Shown here one piece after another: positions 43,279-53,094 of a stretch of 64,000 bases of DNA (its first letter is position 1; every line of letters begins with the position of its first letter). This DNA comes from an uncultured Clostridia bacterium (GTDB lineage: Bacteria > Bacillota > Clostridia > Oscillospirales > Ruminococcaceae): contig CANPYZ010000001.1 of assembly GCA_947589035.1 (NCBI GenBank), positions 62,001-126,000 of the forward strand, written 5' to 3'. The translations under genes and the position numbers were made by a program. Below the pieces are notes generated by a model, which saw only the letters and a program-made list of their open reading frames with translations, did not search any database and had not been told where the DNA came from.

Positions 43279-46200
43279 ATGAAATTAAGAGCGATGAAAT
43301 CTTATTTAGCTGTTATTTTAGCAGCAGCAACAGTAGCTTGTTCAACGAGCCTGCCGGTGCAAGCAATTTCCGGTGAACCGGTGGAAATTCCGGTAATGGC
43401 AGAAGCAAGCACAGACAGCGTAGCCATTTCAGCGGCAGAAGGGTATCTTGAAGGAGCTTTTGCGGAATGGGCTGCCGTTTCCGGCGCAACGGGCTATAAT
43501 GTGTATGCCGACGGAACGAAAATTGATTCTTTATTGATTCGGCAGTATGCTGACCGTTTCCGTGCAGATGCATTAGGACTGAAGGCAGGAACGCACACAC
43601 TGAAAGTTGTTCCGGTGATTGGTGATGCAGAAGACACTTCCAAAGCAGCAGAACAGGAAGTCACTGTATCAGCGCATGAAAGAACAGGTTTCGGATTCGT
43701 GAACGGCACATCTTCCGGCGCATACAATGAAGACGGCACATTGAAAGAAAATGCTACAGTCATTTATGTGACAGAAGACACAAAAGACAGTGTAACAGTA
43801 TCACTTCCTGACAAAAAGGGCAATGCTGTTGAATTGACTGGCGTTCAGGCAATTATCACTAATCTGAAAAGCAATACAAGCTGTGGACCTGTAGACATTC
43901 GGTTTATTGGCAATATCACTGACCCGGCAGGCATGTCCAAAGGCGATTTATATGTAGATGCGGTAACTTGCGGACTGACAATTGAAGGTGTCGGCACAGA
44001 TGCAACATTTAACGGTTTTGGTTTAGTCATGAAAAATTCTTCCAACGTGGAAGTAAGAAATTTAGGATTCATGAACTGCAACAGCAGCGAAGGCGACGAC
44101 TGCGGACTTCAGCAGAAAAATGACCATATCTGGGTGCATAACTGTGATTTCTTCTATGGTGATGCGGGTTCTGACGCTGACCAGGTGAAAGGCGACGGCG
44201 CATTAGACACGAAAACTTCCAGTTATATCACGCATTCGTACAATCATTTCTGGGACAATGGGAAATGTAATCTTCAGGGCATGAAGTCCGAAAGCACGGA
44301 AAATTACATTACTTATCATCACAACTGGTATGACCATTCTGATTCACGTCATCCGAGAATCAGAACATGCACAGTACATATTTACAACAACTACTATGAC
44401 GGCAATGCGAAATATGGTGCAGGCGTAACAATGGGCGCATCTGCCTTTGTGGAAAACAACTATTTCAGAAATTGTAAATATCCTATGTTAGCCTCAATGC
44501 AAGGTTCTGACATTGCAAGCGGGGACGGCGGAACATTCTCCGGAGAAGACGGCGGAATTATTAAATCTTTCGGCAATATTATGGAAGGGCAGAAAGCCTA
44601 TGTGACCTATCAGCAAGATGCTGTAGAATTTGATGCTTATGAAGCAAGTTCCAAAGATGAAAAAGTTCCGGACTCCGTGAAAACGAAACAAGGCGGAACA
44701 GGGTATAACAATTTTGACACGAATGCAAGCTTAATGTATAGTTATACACCGGATTCAGCAGAAGATGTTCCCGCTAAAGTTATGGCGAATGCCGGACGTG
44801 TACAGGGCGGAGATTTCAAATGGACATTTGATAATGCTACAGCAGATGAAAGTTATGCAGTAGATGAAGGCTTAAAAGCAGCATTAGTGGCTTATGATGA
44901 TACAATCGTTGCCATTGGCAGCGGATTCAGTGATTCTACCGAACCGCAGAAACCCACAGACCCGAAACCGACTGACCCGCAGCCCACAGACCCGAAACCA
45001 ACTAACCCGACTAACCCGACGAAACCCGACCCGACTGAACCCACAGCAACACCGAGTTATTCAGAAGTAATTTATGCTTCTCCGGACGGTAAAGGCACAG
45101 GGCAATCCGCTTCTGACCCGACAGACGTTTTAACCGCAATTAAGAATGTTCCGGCAGGCGGCTGCATTTACCTGTTAGAAGGAACTTACAAATATACAGA
45201 TACAATTCTGATTGACCAGGCTAATTCCGGCGCAGAAGGCAAATATAAAACTATGTCCGCATATAATAATGCGAAAGTTGTCTTTGACTTCACAGGTCAG
45301 GCAGTTACCAGTTCAGCGAGAGGATTTGTTTTAGACGGAAGCTATTGGCATTTCTACGGCTTTGAAATTGACAATGCCGGCGATAATGGCATGTTACTTT
45401 CCGGTAATAATAATATCATTGAAATGATGGTATTTAATAATAACCAGGATACAGGTTTGCAATTATCCCGTTACAGAACGGATGCAGCAACCATTCCGGA
45501 ATGGCCTACAAACAATTTAGTGAAGAATTGCACTTCTAAGAATAACTGTGATGATGCCACAATGGAAAATGCTGACGGATTCGCCGCAAAATTAACCTGT
45601 GGTGAAGGAAACGTCTTTGACGGTTGTATTTCTTACAACAATTCTGATGACGGCTGGGATCTTTATGCGAAAGAAGAAACAGGACCAATTGGTGTTGTTA
45701 CCATTAAGAACTGCATTGCTTTCCGGAATGGTTTCACAGAATTTGGTGAAGGTTACGGCGATTGCGACGGCAACGGGTTTAAACTCGGCGGCGGCGGAAT
45801 TGGCACACGGCACGTTTTAGAAAACTGCCTTGCCTTTGAGAATCTGAACTGTGGCTTTACAGATAATAACAACCCTGAATTTGGCGACATGAAGAACTGC
45901 ACAGCATTCAATAACAGTGTTGGCGGAAATGGGAAACCGAACTTCAGCATTTACCGGAACAGCCCGACAGCGACATTTGCAGACATGTTGTCTTATCATA
46001 ACACCTCAATTGTCAGTGATGTTGGACCAGCAGCCGGAATAAAAGTTTCCAATGATAAATTTGTCGGCACAATGACAGACGGCGTATATTACAACAGTAA
46101 ATATTACTATGTAAAAGAAGCAACTAAACTGGACAATGGTGCTAAATTAGGCGACGTTGTGGAATTAGGAGACGGAGAATTTATTTCTGTTACTGCTCCG

Positions 46201-47073
46201 AAAATGGGAACAGATTTCCATGTAGCATGGAGAAACGCAGACGGTTCACCGAATCCGGCAGGCTTTGCAGAAACGGCTTCCGGAAGTACATATGCTGCAT
46301 TAGGGTATCACATGGCAAGCGGCGTTACACAGCAAACGACACCAGGAACAAGCAGCGGCGGAACGTCAACAGACCCGACAGAACCCAAGCCCACAGACCC
46401 GAAACCAACAGACCCGAAACCCACTGACCCGAAACCGACAGAACCACAACCGACAAACCCGTCACAGAATCCTGTTGCCGGAACGACAGTTCACAATTTC
46501 ACGGAAAACGGCACGAACAGCACGTTCTACAGCATTACCGGAAATATGAACTCGAAAGACATTTCCGTTTCGTATGACGGTTTAACATTAACCAAAGGCT
46601 TGAAAATGGAATCTTCCACAAGCATTACGTTCACCGCAACAGCTGATGGCAAGCTGACATTAGTTACAGATACAGCTAACAAGAATATTAAAGTCAACGG
46701 TGAAAAATATAAAACCGATGCTAACGGCGTAGTGACTGTAGAAGTGAAAGCCGGCGCAGTAGAAATTACCAAAGGCGATAGCATGAATTTAGCCTACATG
46801 GCATATGCACCGGCGGGCGGCAGTACACAACAGCCGACTGAACAACCCACAAGTTCCGGAGGAACAACAACGGTGAAAATGGGTGATGTAGACAACAACG
46901 ATGCAATAGATATTCTGGATGTCATTCTGTTGAACCGTGCAATATTAGGTAAGTCTGAACTGACGAAAACAGGTGTAACCGCAGCAGACGTGGACAAAAA
47001 CGGCAAATATGAACCAGCTGATGCACTGATGATTATGAAATACATCGTAAAAATCATTGAAAATTTTGATTGA
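43279..47073 (+). CDS. Secreted PL1-PL9 pectate lyase with CBM and dockerin
   Basis: A 1264-residue exported pectinolytic enzyme. A signal peptide (about 1-30) and a short fibronectin-like module are followed by a PL1 pectate lyase helix (about 135-450; NDHIWVHNCDFF, SRHPRIR near residue 356). Next are a PTDPKPTDP linker (about 555-590), a PL9-type parallel helix (about 594-1010; DGWDLYAKEETG), a second PTDPKP linker and a module of about 110 residues (about 1067-1179) resembling CBM77. A dockerin (about 1199-1264; GDVDNNDAIDILDV, ADVDKNGKYEPAD) ends it. The layout recalls the Ruminococcus flavefaciens PL1/PL9 enzyme from which CBM77 was described. Two lyases in one chain would cut homogalacturonan cooperatively. 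Confidence 0.9.
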   Translation: MKLRAMKSYLAVILAAATVACSTSLPVQAISGEPVEIPVMAEASTDSVAISAAEGYLEGAFAEWAAVSGATGYNVYADGTKIDSLLIRQYADRFRADALGLKAGTHTLKVVPVIGDAEDTSKAAEQEVTVSAHERTGFGFVNGTSSGAYNEDGTLKENATVIYVTEDTKDSVTVSLPDKKGNAVELTGVQAIITNLKSNTSCGPVDIRFIGNITDPAGMSKGDLYVDAVTCGLTIEGVGTDATFNGFGLVMKNSSNVEVRNLGFMNCNSSEGDDCGLQQKNDHIWVHNCDFFYGDAGSDADQVKGDGALDTKTSSYITHSYNHFWDNGKCNLQGMKSESTENYITYHHNWYDHSDSRHPRIRTCTVHIYNNYYDGNAKYGAGVTMGASAFVENNYFRNCKYPMLASMQGSDIASGDGGTFSGEDGGIIKSFGNIMEGQKAYVTYQQDAVEFDAYEASSKDEKVPDSVKTKQGGTGYNNFDTNASLMYSYTPDSAEDVPAKVMANAGRVQGGDFKWTFDNATADESYAVDEGLKAALVAYDDTIVAIGSGFSDSTEPQKPTDPKPTDPQPTDPKPTNPTNPTKPDPTEPTATPSYSEVIYASPDGKGTGQSASDPTDVLTAIKNVPAGGCIYLLEGTYKYTDTILIDQANSGAEGKYKTMSAYNNAKVVFDFTGQAVTSSARGFVLDGSYWHFYGFEIDNAGDNGMLLSGNNNIIEMMVFNNNQDTGLQLSRYRTDAATIPEWPTNNLVKNCTSKNNCDDATMENADGFAAKLTCGEGNVFDGCISYNNSDDGWDLYAKEETGPIGVVTIKNCIAFRNGFTEFGEGYGDCDGNGFKLGGGGIGTRHVLENCLAFENLNCGFTDNNNPEFGDMKNCTAFNNSVGGNGKPNFSIYRNSPTATFADMLSYHNTSIVSDVGPAAGIKVSNDKFVGTMTDGVYYNSKYYYVKEATKLDNGAKLGDVVELGDGEFISVTAPKMGTDFHVAWRNADGSPNPAGFAETASGSTYAALGYHMASGVTQQTTPGTSSGGTSTDPTEPKPTDPKPTDPKPTDPKPTEPQPTNPSQNPVAGTTVHNFTENGTNSTFYSITGNMNSKDISVSYDGLTLTKGLKMESSTSITFTATADGKLTLVTDTANKNIKVNGEKYKTDANGVVTVEVKAGAVEITKGDSMNLAYMAYAPAGGSTQQPTEQPTSSGGTTTVKMGDVDNNDAIDILDVILLNRAILGKSELTKTGVTAADVDKNGKYEPADALMIMKYIVKIIENFD

Positions 47074-47098
47074 TTTGTCTGATTGACTTAATACGAAT

Positions 47099-47128
47099 AA
47101 GAAAACCCCGCTCCGGCAGGGTTTTCTT
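47099..47128 (+). terminator. Pectate lyase terminator
   Basis: AAGAAAACCC (47099-47108) pairs with GGGTTTTCTT (47119-47128); an A-run on one side and T-rich sequence on the other. It begins 26 nt after the stop. Confidence 0.88.
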
Positions 47129-47130
47129 GT

Positions 47131-47173
47131 TCAAATTAAACTTAAACTTAAAATTAAAATTTAAATTAAAAAA
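47131..47173. repeat. TTAAA-type simple repeat between two terminators
   Basis: A run of degenerate hexamers of the form TTAAAC or TTAAAA fills the 43 nt between the lyase and glgA terminators. TTCAAATTAAAC at its left edge is the reverse complement of a word at 42981-42992 ahead of the lyase. Confidence 0.6.
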
Positions 47174-47175
47174 AC

Positions 47176-47198
47176 GCTCCCAAATTTGAATTGGGAGC
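47176..47198. terminator. glgA terminator
   Basis: GCTCCCAA (47176-47183) pairs with TTGGGAGC (47191-47198) around 7 nt, with seven T after it on the minus strand and a T-run on the plus strand. Confidence 0.9.
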
Positions 47199-47215
47199 AG
47201 AATTTTTTATTGGCA

Positions 47216-48631
47216 TTACTGGCATAATTCTTTATATAAGTTAATGTAAGTATCAGCGGAAACATTCCAGCTATAGTCACATTCCATAGCACGCTTAACT
47301 AAAGCCTTCCATTGGTCGGGCTGGTCGAAACACTCTTTTGCCCGTTTGCAGGCGTTAAGCATATCATGGGCGTTATACGTCCGGAAGGAGAAACCGTTTC
47401 CGTCCTGATTTCCATTATCTTTAACAGAATCCCGTAAACCGCCAGTTTCCCGAACGATGGGAATCGTTCCATAGCGCATAGCAATCATTTGCGCAAGTCC
47501 GCAGGGTTCACTTTGTGAAGGCATAAGGAACATATCTGCGCCGGCGTAAATTTTTTTCGCTAAATCCGGCTGAAAACCTAAAGTCACACTCACACTGTCA
47601 GGGTAACGCCATTGCATTTCGGAAAAGAAATCTTCATAAATTTTTTCACCGCTGCCCAGAATAGCGAATTTATACCCTAAGTTAAGAATTTCTTCAAACA
47701 CGTAGCGAATTAAGTCAATGCCTTTATGGGAAACGAAACGAGTCACAATGCCAATGACGGGTTCGTCACCTTCCTGAAGGGCAAGTTCGGAAAGTAAAGC
47801 CTCTTTGCAGACTTTTTTTCCGGAGAAATCCGCAGAACTGAATGTTTGAGCAATTAAGTTATCCTGTTCAGGGTTATATAATTCCGTGTTAATGCCGTTA
47901 AGAATGCCACAAAGTTTATATTGCTTATTGACTAAAATTCTGTCAAGCCCGTGTGCATAATACGGGTCGAGAATTTCCCAGGCGTAACTGGGGCTAACGG
48001 TAGTTACTTTATCAGCAGCTTCAATTGCGCCTTTGAGCATGTTAATTGCGCCGTCATATTCAAGAATGCCGATATGATATAACGGAATGCCCATGACTTC
48101 ATTCAGGACTTCACGTCCATAACTGCCCTGGTACTGAATATTATGAATTGTGAAAATATTTTTAATATTCTGATAGCCCTGCTGATATTTGTAAAATACC
48201 TGATAGAACACCGAAATTAAAGCCGTCTGCCAGTCATTAGCGTGAATAATATCCGGTACAAAGTCAATACAGCGCAGCATTTCGAGAACGGCTCTGGAAA
48301 AGAATACATAACGTTCACAATCATCATAGAAGCCATACAAGCCATCTCTTCCGAAATAGTATTCGTTATCAATGAAATAATAAGTTAAACCATTCCAGAG
48401 TGCGGTGAAAATTCCGCAATACTGTTTCCGCCATGAAACGTCAACAGTAATATTTGTTAAGAAAGTCATTTGCGCACGGAGTTCAGGGCGGATAGATTTA
48501 TACAAGGGAATCACTACCCGACATTCATGTCCTTTATTGTGAATAGCGGCAGGAAGTGAACCGATAACGTCCGCCAGCCCTCCTGATGCAGCAAACGGCA
48601 CAGCTTCGCTTGCGGCAAACAGTATATTCAA
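47216..48631 (-). CDS. glgA: Glycogen synthase
   Basis: A 471-residue GT5 enzyme that extends alpha-1,4-glucan from ADP-glucose. The N-terminal substrate block reads PFAASGGLADVIGSLP, where many homologues have KTGGL, so the usual Lys is Ala. HANDWQTALI and the C-terminal SQSEPCGLAQM block are typical. The start is TTG 48631 with AGGTG 7 nt upstream. Last gene of glgBCDA. Confidence 0.94.
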   Translation of the reverse strand: MNILFAASEAVPFAASGGLADVIGSLPAAIHNKGHECRVVIPLYKSIRPELRAQMTFLTNITVDVSWRKQYCGIFTALWNGLTYYFIDNEYYFGRDGLYGFYDDCERYVFFSRAVLEMLRCIDFVPDIIHANDWQTALISVFYQVFYKYQQGYQNIKNIFTIHNIQYQGSYGREVLNEVMGIPLYHIGILEYDGAINMLKGAIEAADKVTTVSPSYAWEILDPYYAHGLDRILVNKQYKLCGILNGINTELYNPEQDNLIAQTFSSADFSGKKVCKEALLSELALQEGDEPVIGIVTRFVSHKGIDLIRYVFEEILNLGYKFAILGSGEKIYEDFFSEMQWRYPDSVSVTLGFQPDLAKKIYAGADMFLMPSQSEPCGLAQMIAMRYGTIPIVRETGGLRDSVKDNGNQDGNGFSFRTYNAHDMLNACKRAKECFDQPDQWKALVKRAMECDYSWNVSADTYINLYKELCQ

Positions 48632-48653
48632 AATGAATCACCTTTTTTCTGCA

Positions 48654-49781
48654 TTAAAGTTTTGCGTTTTTGCTGATGTAAACGGGGTAACTGTCCGAAC
48701 CGGTCAGAACACGACCGTTTTCAGTGGTCACATTTTTATCTGTAATGACAGCTGTTAAAGAGCAATCTTCACCAATTGTTGTTCCCTGCATTAAAATGCA
48801 ATTTTTCACAACGCTGCCTTTTCCGATTTTCACACCTCTGAACAGAATGCTATTTTCCACAGTCCCTTCAATCACGCAGCCGTCCGCAATCAACGAATTA
48901 GAAGCCTTTGATTCAAGACCATATTTCACGGGGGCATTGTCGCCGATTTTGGTGTAAATGGGGGCTTCCGGCTTGAAAAGCTGTTTTCTGTTTTCAGGAT
49001 TGAGTAAAGCGAGATTAGCTTCATAATAATGCTTTACGCTGTCAATTCTGCTGAAATAGCCGTCGAATGCATAGCCCATAATTTTTAATTCTTTCACACG
49101 GGGCTGGAGGCAGTCACGAACAAGGCTATATTGGTTTTTGCTTGCGGCATCTTTCACTAATTTCCGGAGGAAATCTTTTCTCATGACGAACATGTCTAAG
49201 CTGATATTGCATTCACCGGAAATTAACGGGTCAACCAGAACGGAATTGACTCTTCCGGTTTCGTCCATTTCCAGCACATCTACACCAGAAGCGGATTCTT
49301 CACTATATTTGTATTTTCCGCAAACGATTGTAATATCTGCTTCTGTTTCCTTATGCTGACGAATGACATTGTCGAAGTTAATATTTGCGACATAATCGCA
49401 ATCGGACAGAACAACATATTCGCATTTGGAATGTTCAACGTAACTCCAGACGTTATTTAACGCCTCCAGTCTGCCACGATAAACGCCGTCGCTGACATTC
49501 TGGCTGAATGGCGGAAGTAAATGCAAACCGCCTTTTTTTCTGGAAAGGTCCCATTCACGCCCTGCGCCGAGGTGATTCAGCAAAGAACCGTAATTAGATT
49601 TTGTAATGATACCAACCTGAGTGATACCGGAATTGACCATGTTAGAAAGTGGGAAATCAATCAGTCTGTATCTGCCGCCGAACAAAGTAGAACCCATTGT
49701 TCTGTGTTTGGTTAATTCAATCACAGTCGAATCATGCAGGCTTGCAAAAATCAGACCGAGTACGTTATTATTTACACTCAT
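48654..49781 (-). CDS. glgD: GlgD, second subunit of ADP-glucose pyrophosphorylase
   Basis: A 375-residue nucleotidyltransferase-like protein with a left-handed beta-helix C-terminus. It lacks the N-terminal GGxGxRL loop of GlgC (LIFASLHDSTV instead) but keeps FGGRYRLIDFPLSN, the mark of GlgD. In Firmicutes GlgD combines with GlgC and raises its activity. AAGGAGG precedes the ATG. Confidence 0.93.
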   Translation of the reverse strand: MSVNNNVLGLIFASLHDSTVIELTKHRTMGSTLFGGRYRLIDFPLSNMVNSGITQVGIITKSNYGSLLNHLGAGREWDLSRKKGGLHLLPPFSQNVSDGVYRGRLEALNNVWSYVEHSKCEYVVLSDCDYVANINFDNVIRQHKETEADITIVCGKYKYSEESASGVDVLEMDETGRVNSVLVDPLISGECNISLDMFVMRKDFLRKLVKDAASKNQYSLVRDCLQPRVKELKIMGYAFDGYFSRIDSVKHYYEANLALLNPENRKQLFKPEAPIYTKIGDNAPVKYGLESKASNSLIADGCVIEGTVENSILFRGVKIGKGSVVKNCILMQGTTIGEDCSLTAVITDKNVTTENGRVLTGSDSYPVYISKNAKL

Positions 49782-49815
49782 AATAATAGAGCCTCCTTTT
49801 ACTGATTACAGATAA

Positions 49816-51018
49816 TTAAACATTTTCAGAAATGATAGCTTTCGGCTTGACAACGGCATTGCTGGAAATTGTCACATTATGCCCGACAACAGCAATACCC
49901 CAATCATCTCTGTTATCAATATTTTCAGGGCTGATTCCGATTTTCGCACCGGATTCCACAACGCAATTTTCGCCGACAATGGCATATTCCACAACAGCAC
50001 CGGATTTCACCACAGTGCCAGGCATCAGAATGGAATAATTCACGATTGCGCCTTCTTCAATGGTAACATTGGAGAAAATAACGGAAAAATCCACTTTACC
50101 GCTGATACTTGAACCTTCTGTAATCATGGAATTTTCGATTTGTGCCGTTTCGCCGATATATTGGGGTGGCATATTATTATGGCGAGCGTAAATTTTCCAA
50201 GAGGGGTCGTAAATATCCAACGGAACGGAAGGACTAAGCAAGTCCATATTTGCCTCCCAAAGGCTGTCTAAAGTGCCAACATCTTTCCAATAGCCGTCGA
50301 ACGTGTAAGCGAATAAACGTTCTTTATTGGCGAGCATTGCCGGAATAATATCTTTTCCGAAATCTTTTGAACCAGTATTGGCATTTTCATTTTCAATCAG
50401 GTAAGTTTTCAGCTTTTTCCAGGTAAAGCAGTAAATTCCCATAGAAGCGAGAGTAGACTCAGGATTTTTGGGCTTTTCCGTGAAACGAACAACACGGTTT
50501 TCCGCATCGCAGGTCATAATGCCGAAACGGGAAGCCTCTTCCTTAGGCACATCAATCACGGCAATTGTTCCGTCGGAATTATTTTTTTCGTGATATTCCA
50601 CGAGTTTGGAATAATCCATTTTGTAAATATGGTCGCCGCCGAGAACAATCACATATTCGGGGTCATACCGTTCAATGAAGCGCATATTCTGGTAAATTGC
50701 ATTAGCAGTACCTTGGAACCAGTCAGCACCTTCTTTTGTTTCGAACGGGGAAAGCACATGCACGCCGCCGTACATTCTGTCTAAATCCCACGGTTGACCG
50801 TTGCCAATGTATTCATTCAGCACGAGTGGCTGATACTGTGTTAATACGCCGACAGTATCAATACCGGAATTTGTGCAGTTAGACAAGGCGAAGTCAATAA
50901 TACGATATTTTCCGCCATAAGGAACAGCGGGTTTTGCAACGTTCTGTGTCAGGGCATATAATCTGCTGCCCTGTCCTCCGGCGAGGAGCATTGCAATTAC
51001 TTTTTTCTTAGCATTCAT
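49816..51018 (-). CDS. glgC: ADP-glucose pyrophosphorylase catalytic subunit
   Basis: A 400-residue enzyme making ADP-glucose from ATP and glucose-1-phosphate, the committed step of glycogen synthesis. Catalytic loop [29 protein letters not shown], and [12 protein letters not shown] with the catalytic Asp are present; the C-terminal beta-helix follows. It lies between glgB and glgD. Confidence 0.95.
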   Translation of the reverse strand: MNAKKKVIAMLLAGGQGSRLYALTQNVAKPAVPYGGKYRIIDFALSNCTNSGIDTVGVLTQYQPLVLNEYIGNGQPWDLDRMYGGVHVLSPFETKEGADWFQGTANAIYQNMRFIERYDPEYVIVLGGDHIYKMDYSKLVEYHEKNNSDGTIAVIDVPKEEASRFGIMTCDAENRVVRFTEKPKNPESTLASMGIYCFTWKKLKTYLIENENANTGSKDFGKDIIPAMLANKERLFAYTFDGYWKDVGTLDSLWEANMDLLSPSVPLDIYDPSWKIYARHNNMPPQYIGETAQIENSMITEGSSISGKVDFSVIFSNVTIEEGAIVNYSILMPGTVVKSGAVVEYAIVGENCVVESGAKIGISPENIDNRDDWGIAVVGHNVTISSNAVVKPKAIISENV

Positions 51019-51039
51019 AAAAATAATCCTCCTAAATAC

Positions 51040-51066
51040 AGGGCAGAGTTCAAGACCATCTGCCCT
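51040..51066. other. Intercistronic hairpin glgB-glgC
   Basis: AGGGCAGA (51040-51047) pairs with TCTGCCCT (51059-51066) around 11 nt in the 60-nt gap. No T-run follows on the minus strand, so it is more likely an mRNA-stability or processing element than a terminator. Confidence 0.6.
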
Positions 51067-51078
51067 GAAATGATTTTG

Positions 51079-53094
51079 TTAATCAGATGATTCAGCAGTG
51101 GGGTTTTCCGTTTCAGGTTCTGGAGTGAGTTCAGCAGATTCCGCTAATTCTTTTTCTTTTCTGTCGGCAATTTCGTTAGCGAGTTCTGCGAGAGTTTTCT
51201 GTTTTCTGGGAACACGTTTCAGATACAGAACAGACAAAGCCGGCAAAGTTAAAGAAATACTCTGGTCGAATCCGTGCATACTGAAATCAAGTGTTTCATA
51301 TCTGGGGAAGGCAAGACCCTGACCGCCGAATTTCGGGTCATCTGTGCTGAACAGCAATTCATAGTCATCATCGAACGGCACACCGATTTTATAATCTTCA
51401 CGGGTGACGGGACAGAAATTGCAAACGGCGATAATTTCGCTGCCGTCGTCGGCAATTCTGCGGAAAGCGATAACACTTTGTTTATAGTCGTCATGGGAAA
51501 TCCAGCTGAAACCGCCCCAGGAATCATCATTATCCCATAAAGCAGGCGTATTCAGATACAGCTGATTTAATGCTGCAACGAAATCCTGTGTTTGTTGATG
51601 TTCGGGCTTTTCAAGAAGATCCCAATCAAGTTGAGTTTCGTAATTCCATTCGTTAATCTGGGCGAACTCCTGACCCATGAAAAGCATTTTCTTTCCGGGG
51701 TGTGCCATCATGTACGCTAAAAAGGCACGGTAAGAAGAAAATTTATCTGTTTCATAGCCGGGCATTTTCCGAATCATGGAACACTTGCCGTAAACAATTT
51801 CGTCATGAGAAATTGGCAGAATATAATTTTCGGAAAAGCAGTAGAAGAATGAAAATGTCAGCTTGTCATGATTGAATGCTCTGTAAATCGGGTCGAGTGA
51901 CATATATTGGAGCATGTCATTCATCCAGCCCATATTCCACTTGAAATTAAAGCCTAAACCGCCAATGTCCGTTGGCTTTGTCACTAAAGGCCAAGCGGTA
52001 GATTCTTCCGCAATCATTAAGGCATCGGGGTGTTTGGAAAAAACAGCTTCGTTTAAATTCCGGAAAAATTCAACTGCTTCAAGATTTTCATGACCGCCGT
52101 TAATATTAGGTGTCCATTCGCCGTCTCTGCGGTCATAATCTAAATACAGCATAGAGGCGACAGCGTCGACTCTTAAGCCGTCAAGATGAAATTCATCGAA
52201 CCAATAGCACGCACTGGAAATTAAGAAAGAGCGGACTTCACCTTTTCCGTAATCGAATACACGAGTACCCCATGATTTATGTTCCATTTTTTTAGGGTCG
52301 CTGTATTCATAGCAATATGTACCGTCAAATTCGCATAAACCGGAAGGGTCTTTCGGGAAATGAGCCGGCACCCAGTCGAGAATAACGCCGATTCCCGCTT
52401 GATGAAAAATGTCAATCATTTCTTTGAATTGGTCAGGCGTACCATAACGGGAAGTGGGAGCGAAATAACCGGTTACCTGATACCCCCATGAACCGTCGAA
52501 AGGATATTCTGTCAACGGCATAAATTCAATATGCGTGTAGGACATTTTTTTCAGATATTCGGTCATTTGTTTAGCAAAAGAAACGTAATCGGCAACAGAA
52601 CCGTCTTCATTATGTTTCCATGAATTGAGATGGACTTCATAAACGTTCATTGGACTTTTGTAGACGATATTTTTTTTCTTTTGTTCGAACCATGCATCAT
52701 CATGCCATACGTAATTGCTTTCGTAAATTTTGGAAGCAGTCGCTGGGCGAGTTTCGAAATGATGCGCATAGGGGTCACTTTTGGTCAGAATTTGACCGTC
52801 TTTTGTTTCAATGCTGTATTTAAACGCATCAAACTGTGAAAGATTTCCGATAACGGCTTCCCAGACACCGTCAGCAATCAATTCCATGGGGTGACTTTCT
52901 CTTTCCCATTCATTGAAATCTCCGACAACGGAAACACTAACGGCATTAGGGGCCCACACACGGAAACGATGTTTTTTCACGCCGTCTTCTTCAATGGCAT
53001 GAACGCCGAAAAACTTATAACTTTCGTTATTTTTCCCCTGATAAAACAGATAAAGAGGAAAATCATTCGGATTTTCTATCGTTGTAGTATTCAT
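51079..53094 (-). CDS. glgB: Glycogen branching enzyme
   Basis: About 671 residues, GH13 branching enzyme that makes alpha-1,6 branches. An N-terminal CBM48 (FRVWAPNAVSVSVVGDFNEW) precedes the barrel with the nucleophile Asp in DGLRVDAVASMLY, the acid Glu in MIAEESTAWP and LPISHDEIVYGK. A Glu/Thr-rich tail ends it. ATG 53094 has GGAAG 7 nt upstream; ATG 53130 adds 12 residues and overlaps the short leader frame, so coupling is possible. First gene of the glycogen operon. Confidence 0.93.
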   Translation of the reverse strand: MNTTTIENPNDFPLYLFYQGKNNESYKFFGVHAIEEDGVKKHRFRVWAPNAVSVSVVGDFNEWERESHPMELIADGVWEAVIGNLSQFDAFKYSIETKDGQILTKSDPYAHHFETRPATASKIYESNYVWHDDAWFEQKKKNIVYKSPMNVYEVHLNSWKHNEDGSVADYVSFAKQMTEYLKKMSYTHIEFMPLTEYPFDGSWGYQVTGYFAPTSRYGTPDQFKEMIDIFHQAGIGVILDWVPAHFPKDPSGLCEFDGTYCYEYSDPKKMEHKSWGTRVFDYGKGEVRSFLISSACYWFDEFHLDGLRVDAVASMLYLDYDRRDGEWTPNINGGHENLEAVEFFRNLNEAVFSKHPDALMIAEESTAWPLVTKPTDIGGLGFNFKWNMGWMNDMLQYMSLDPIYRAFNHDKLTFSFFYCFSENYILPISHDEIVYGKCSMIRKMPGYETDKFSSYRAFLAYMMAHPGKKMLFMGQEFAQINEWNYETQLDWDLLEKPEHQQTQDFVAALNQLYLNTPALWDNDDSWGGFSWISHDDYKQSVIAFRRIADDGSEIIAVCNFCPVTREDYKIGVPFDDDYELLFSTDDPKFGGQGLAFPRYETLDFSMHGFDQSISLTLPALSVLYLKRVPRKQKTLAELANEIADRKEKELAESAELTPEPETENPTAESSD

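Noticed and set aside
44930-46470. The PTDPKP-coding repeats as a CRISPR-like or mobile repeat
   Set aside because: They are in frame within the lyase and encode Pro/Thr linkers between modules; spacing is irregular and there are no spacers.
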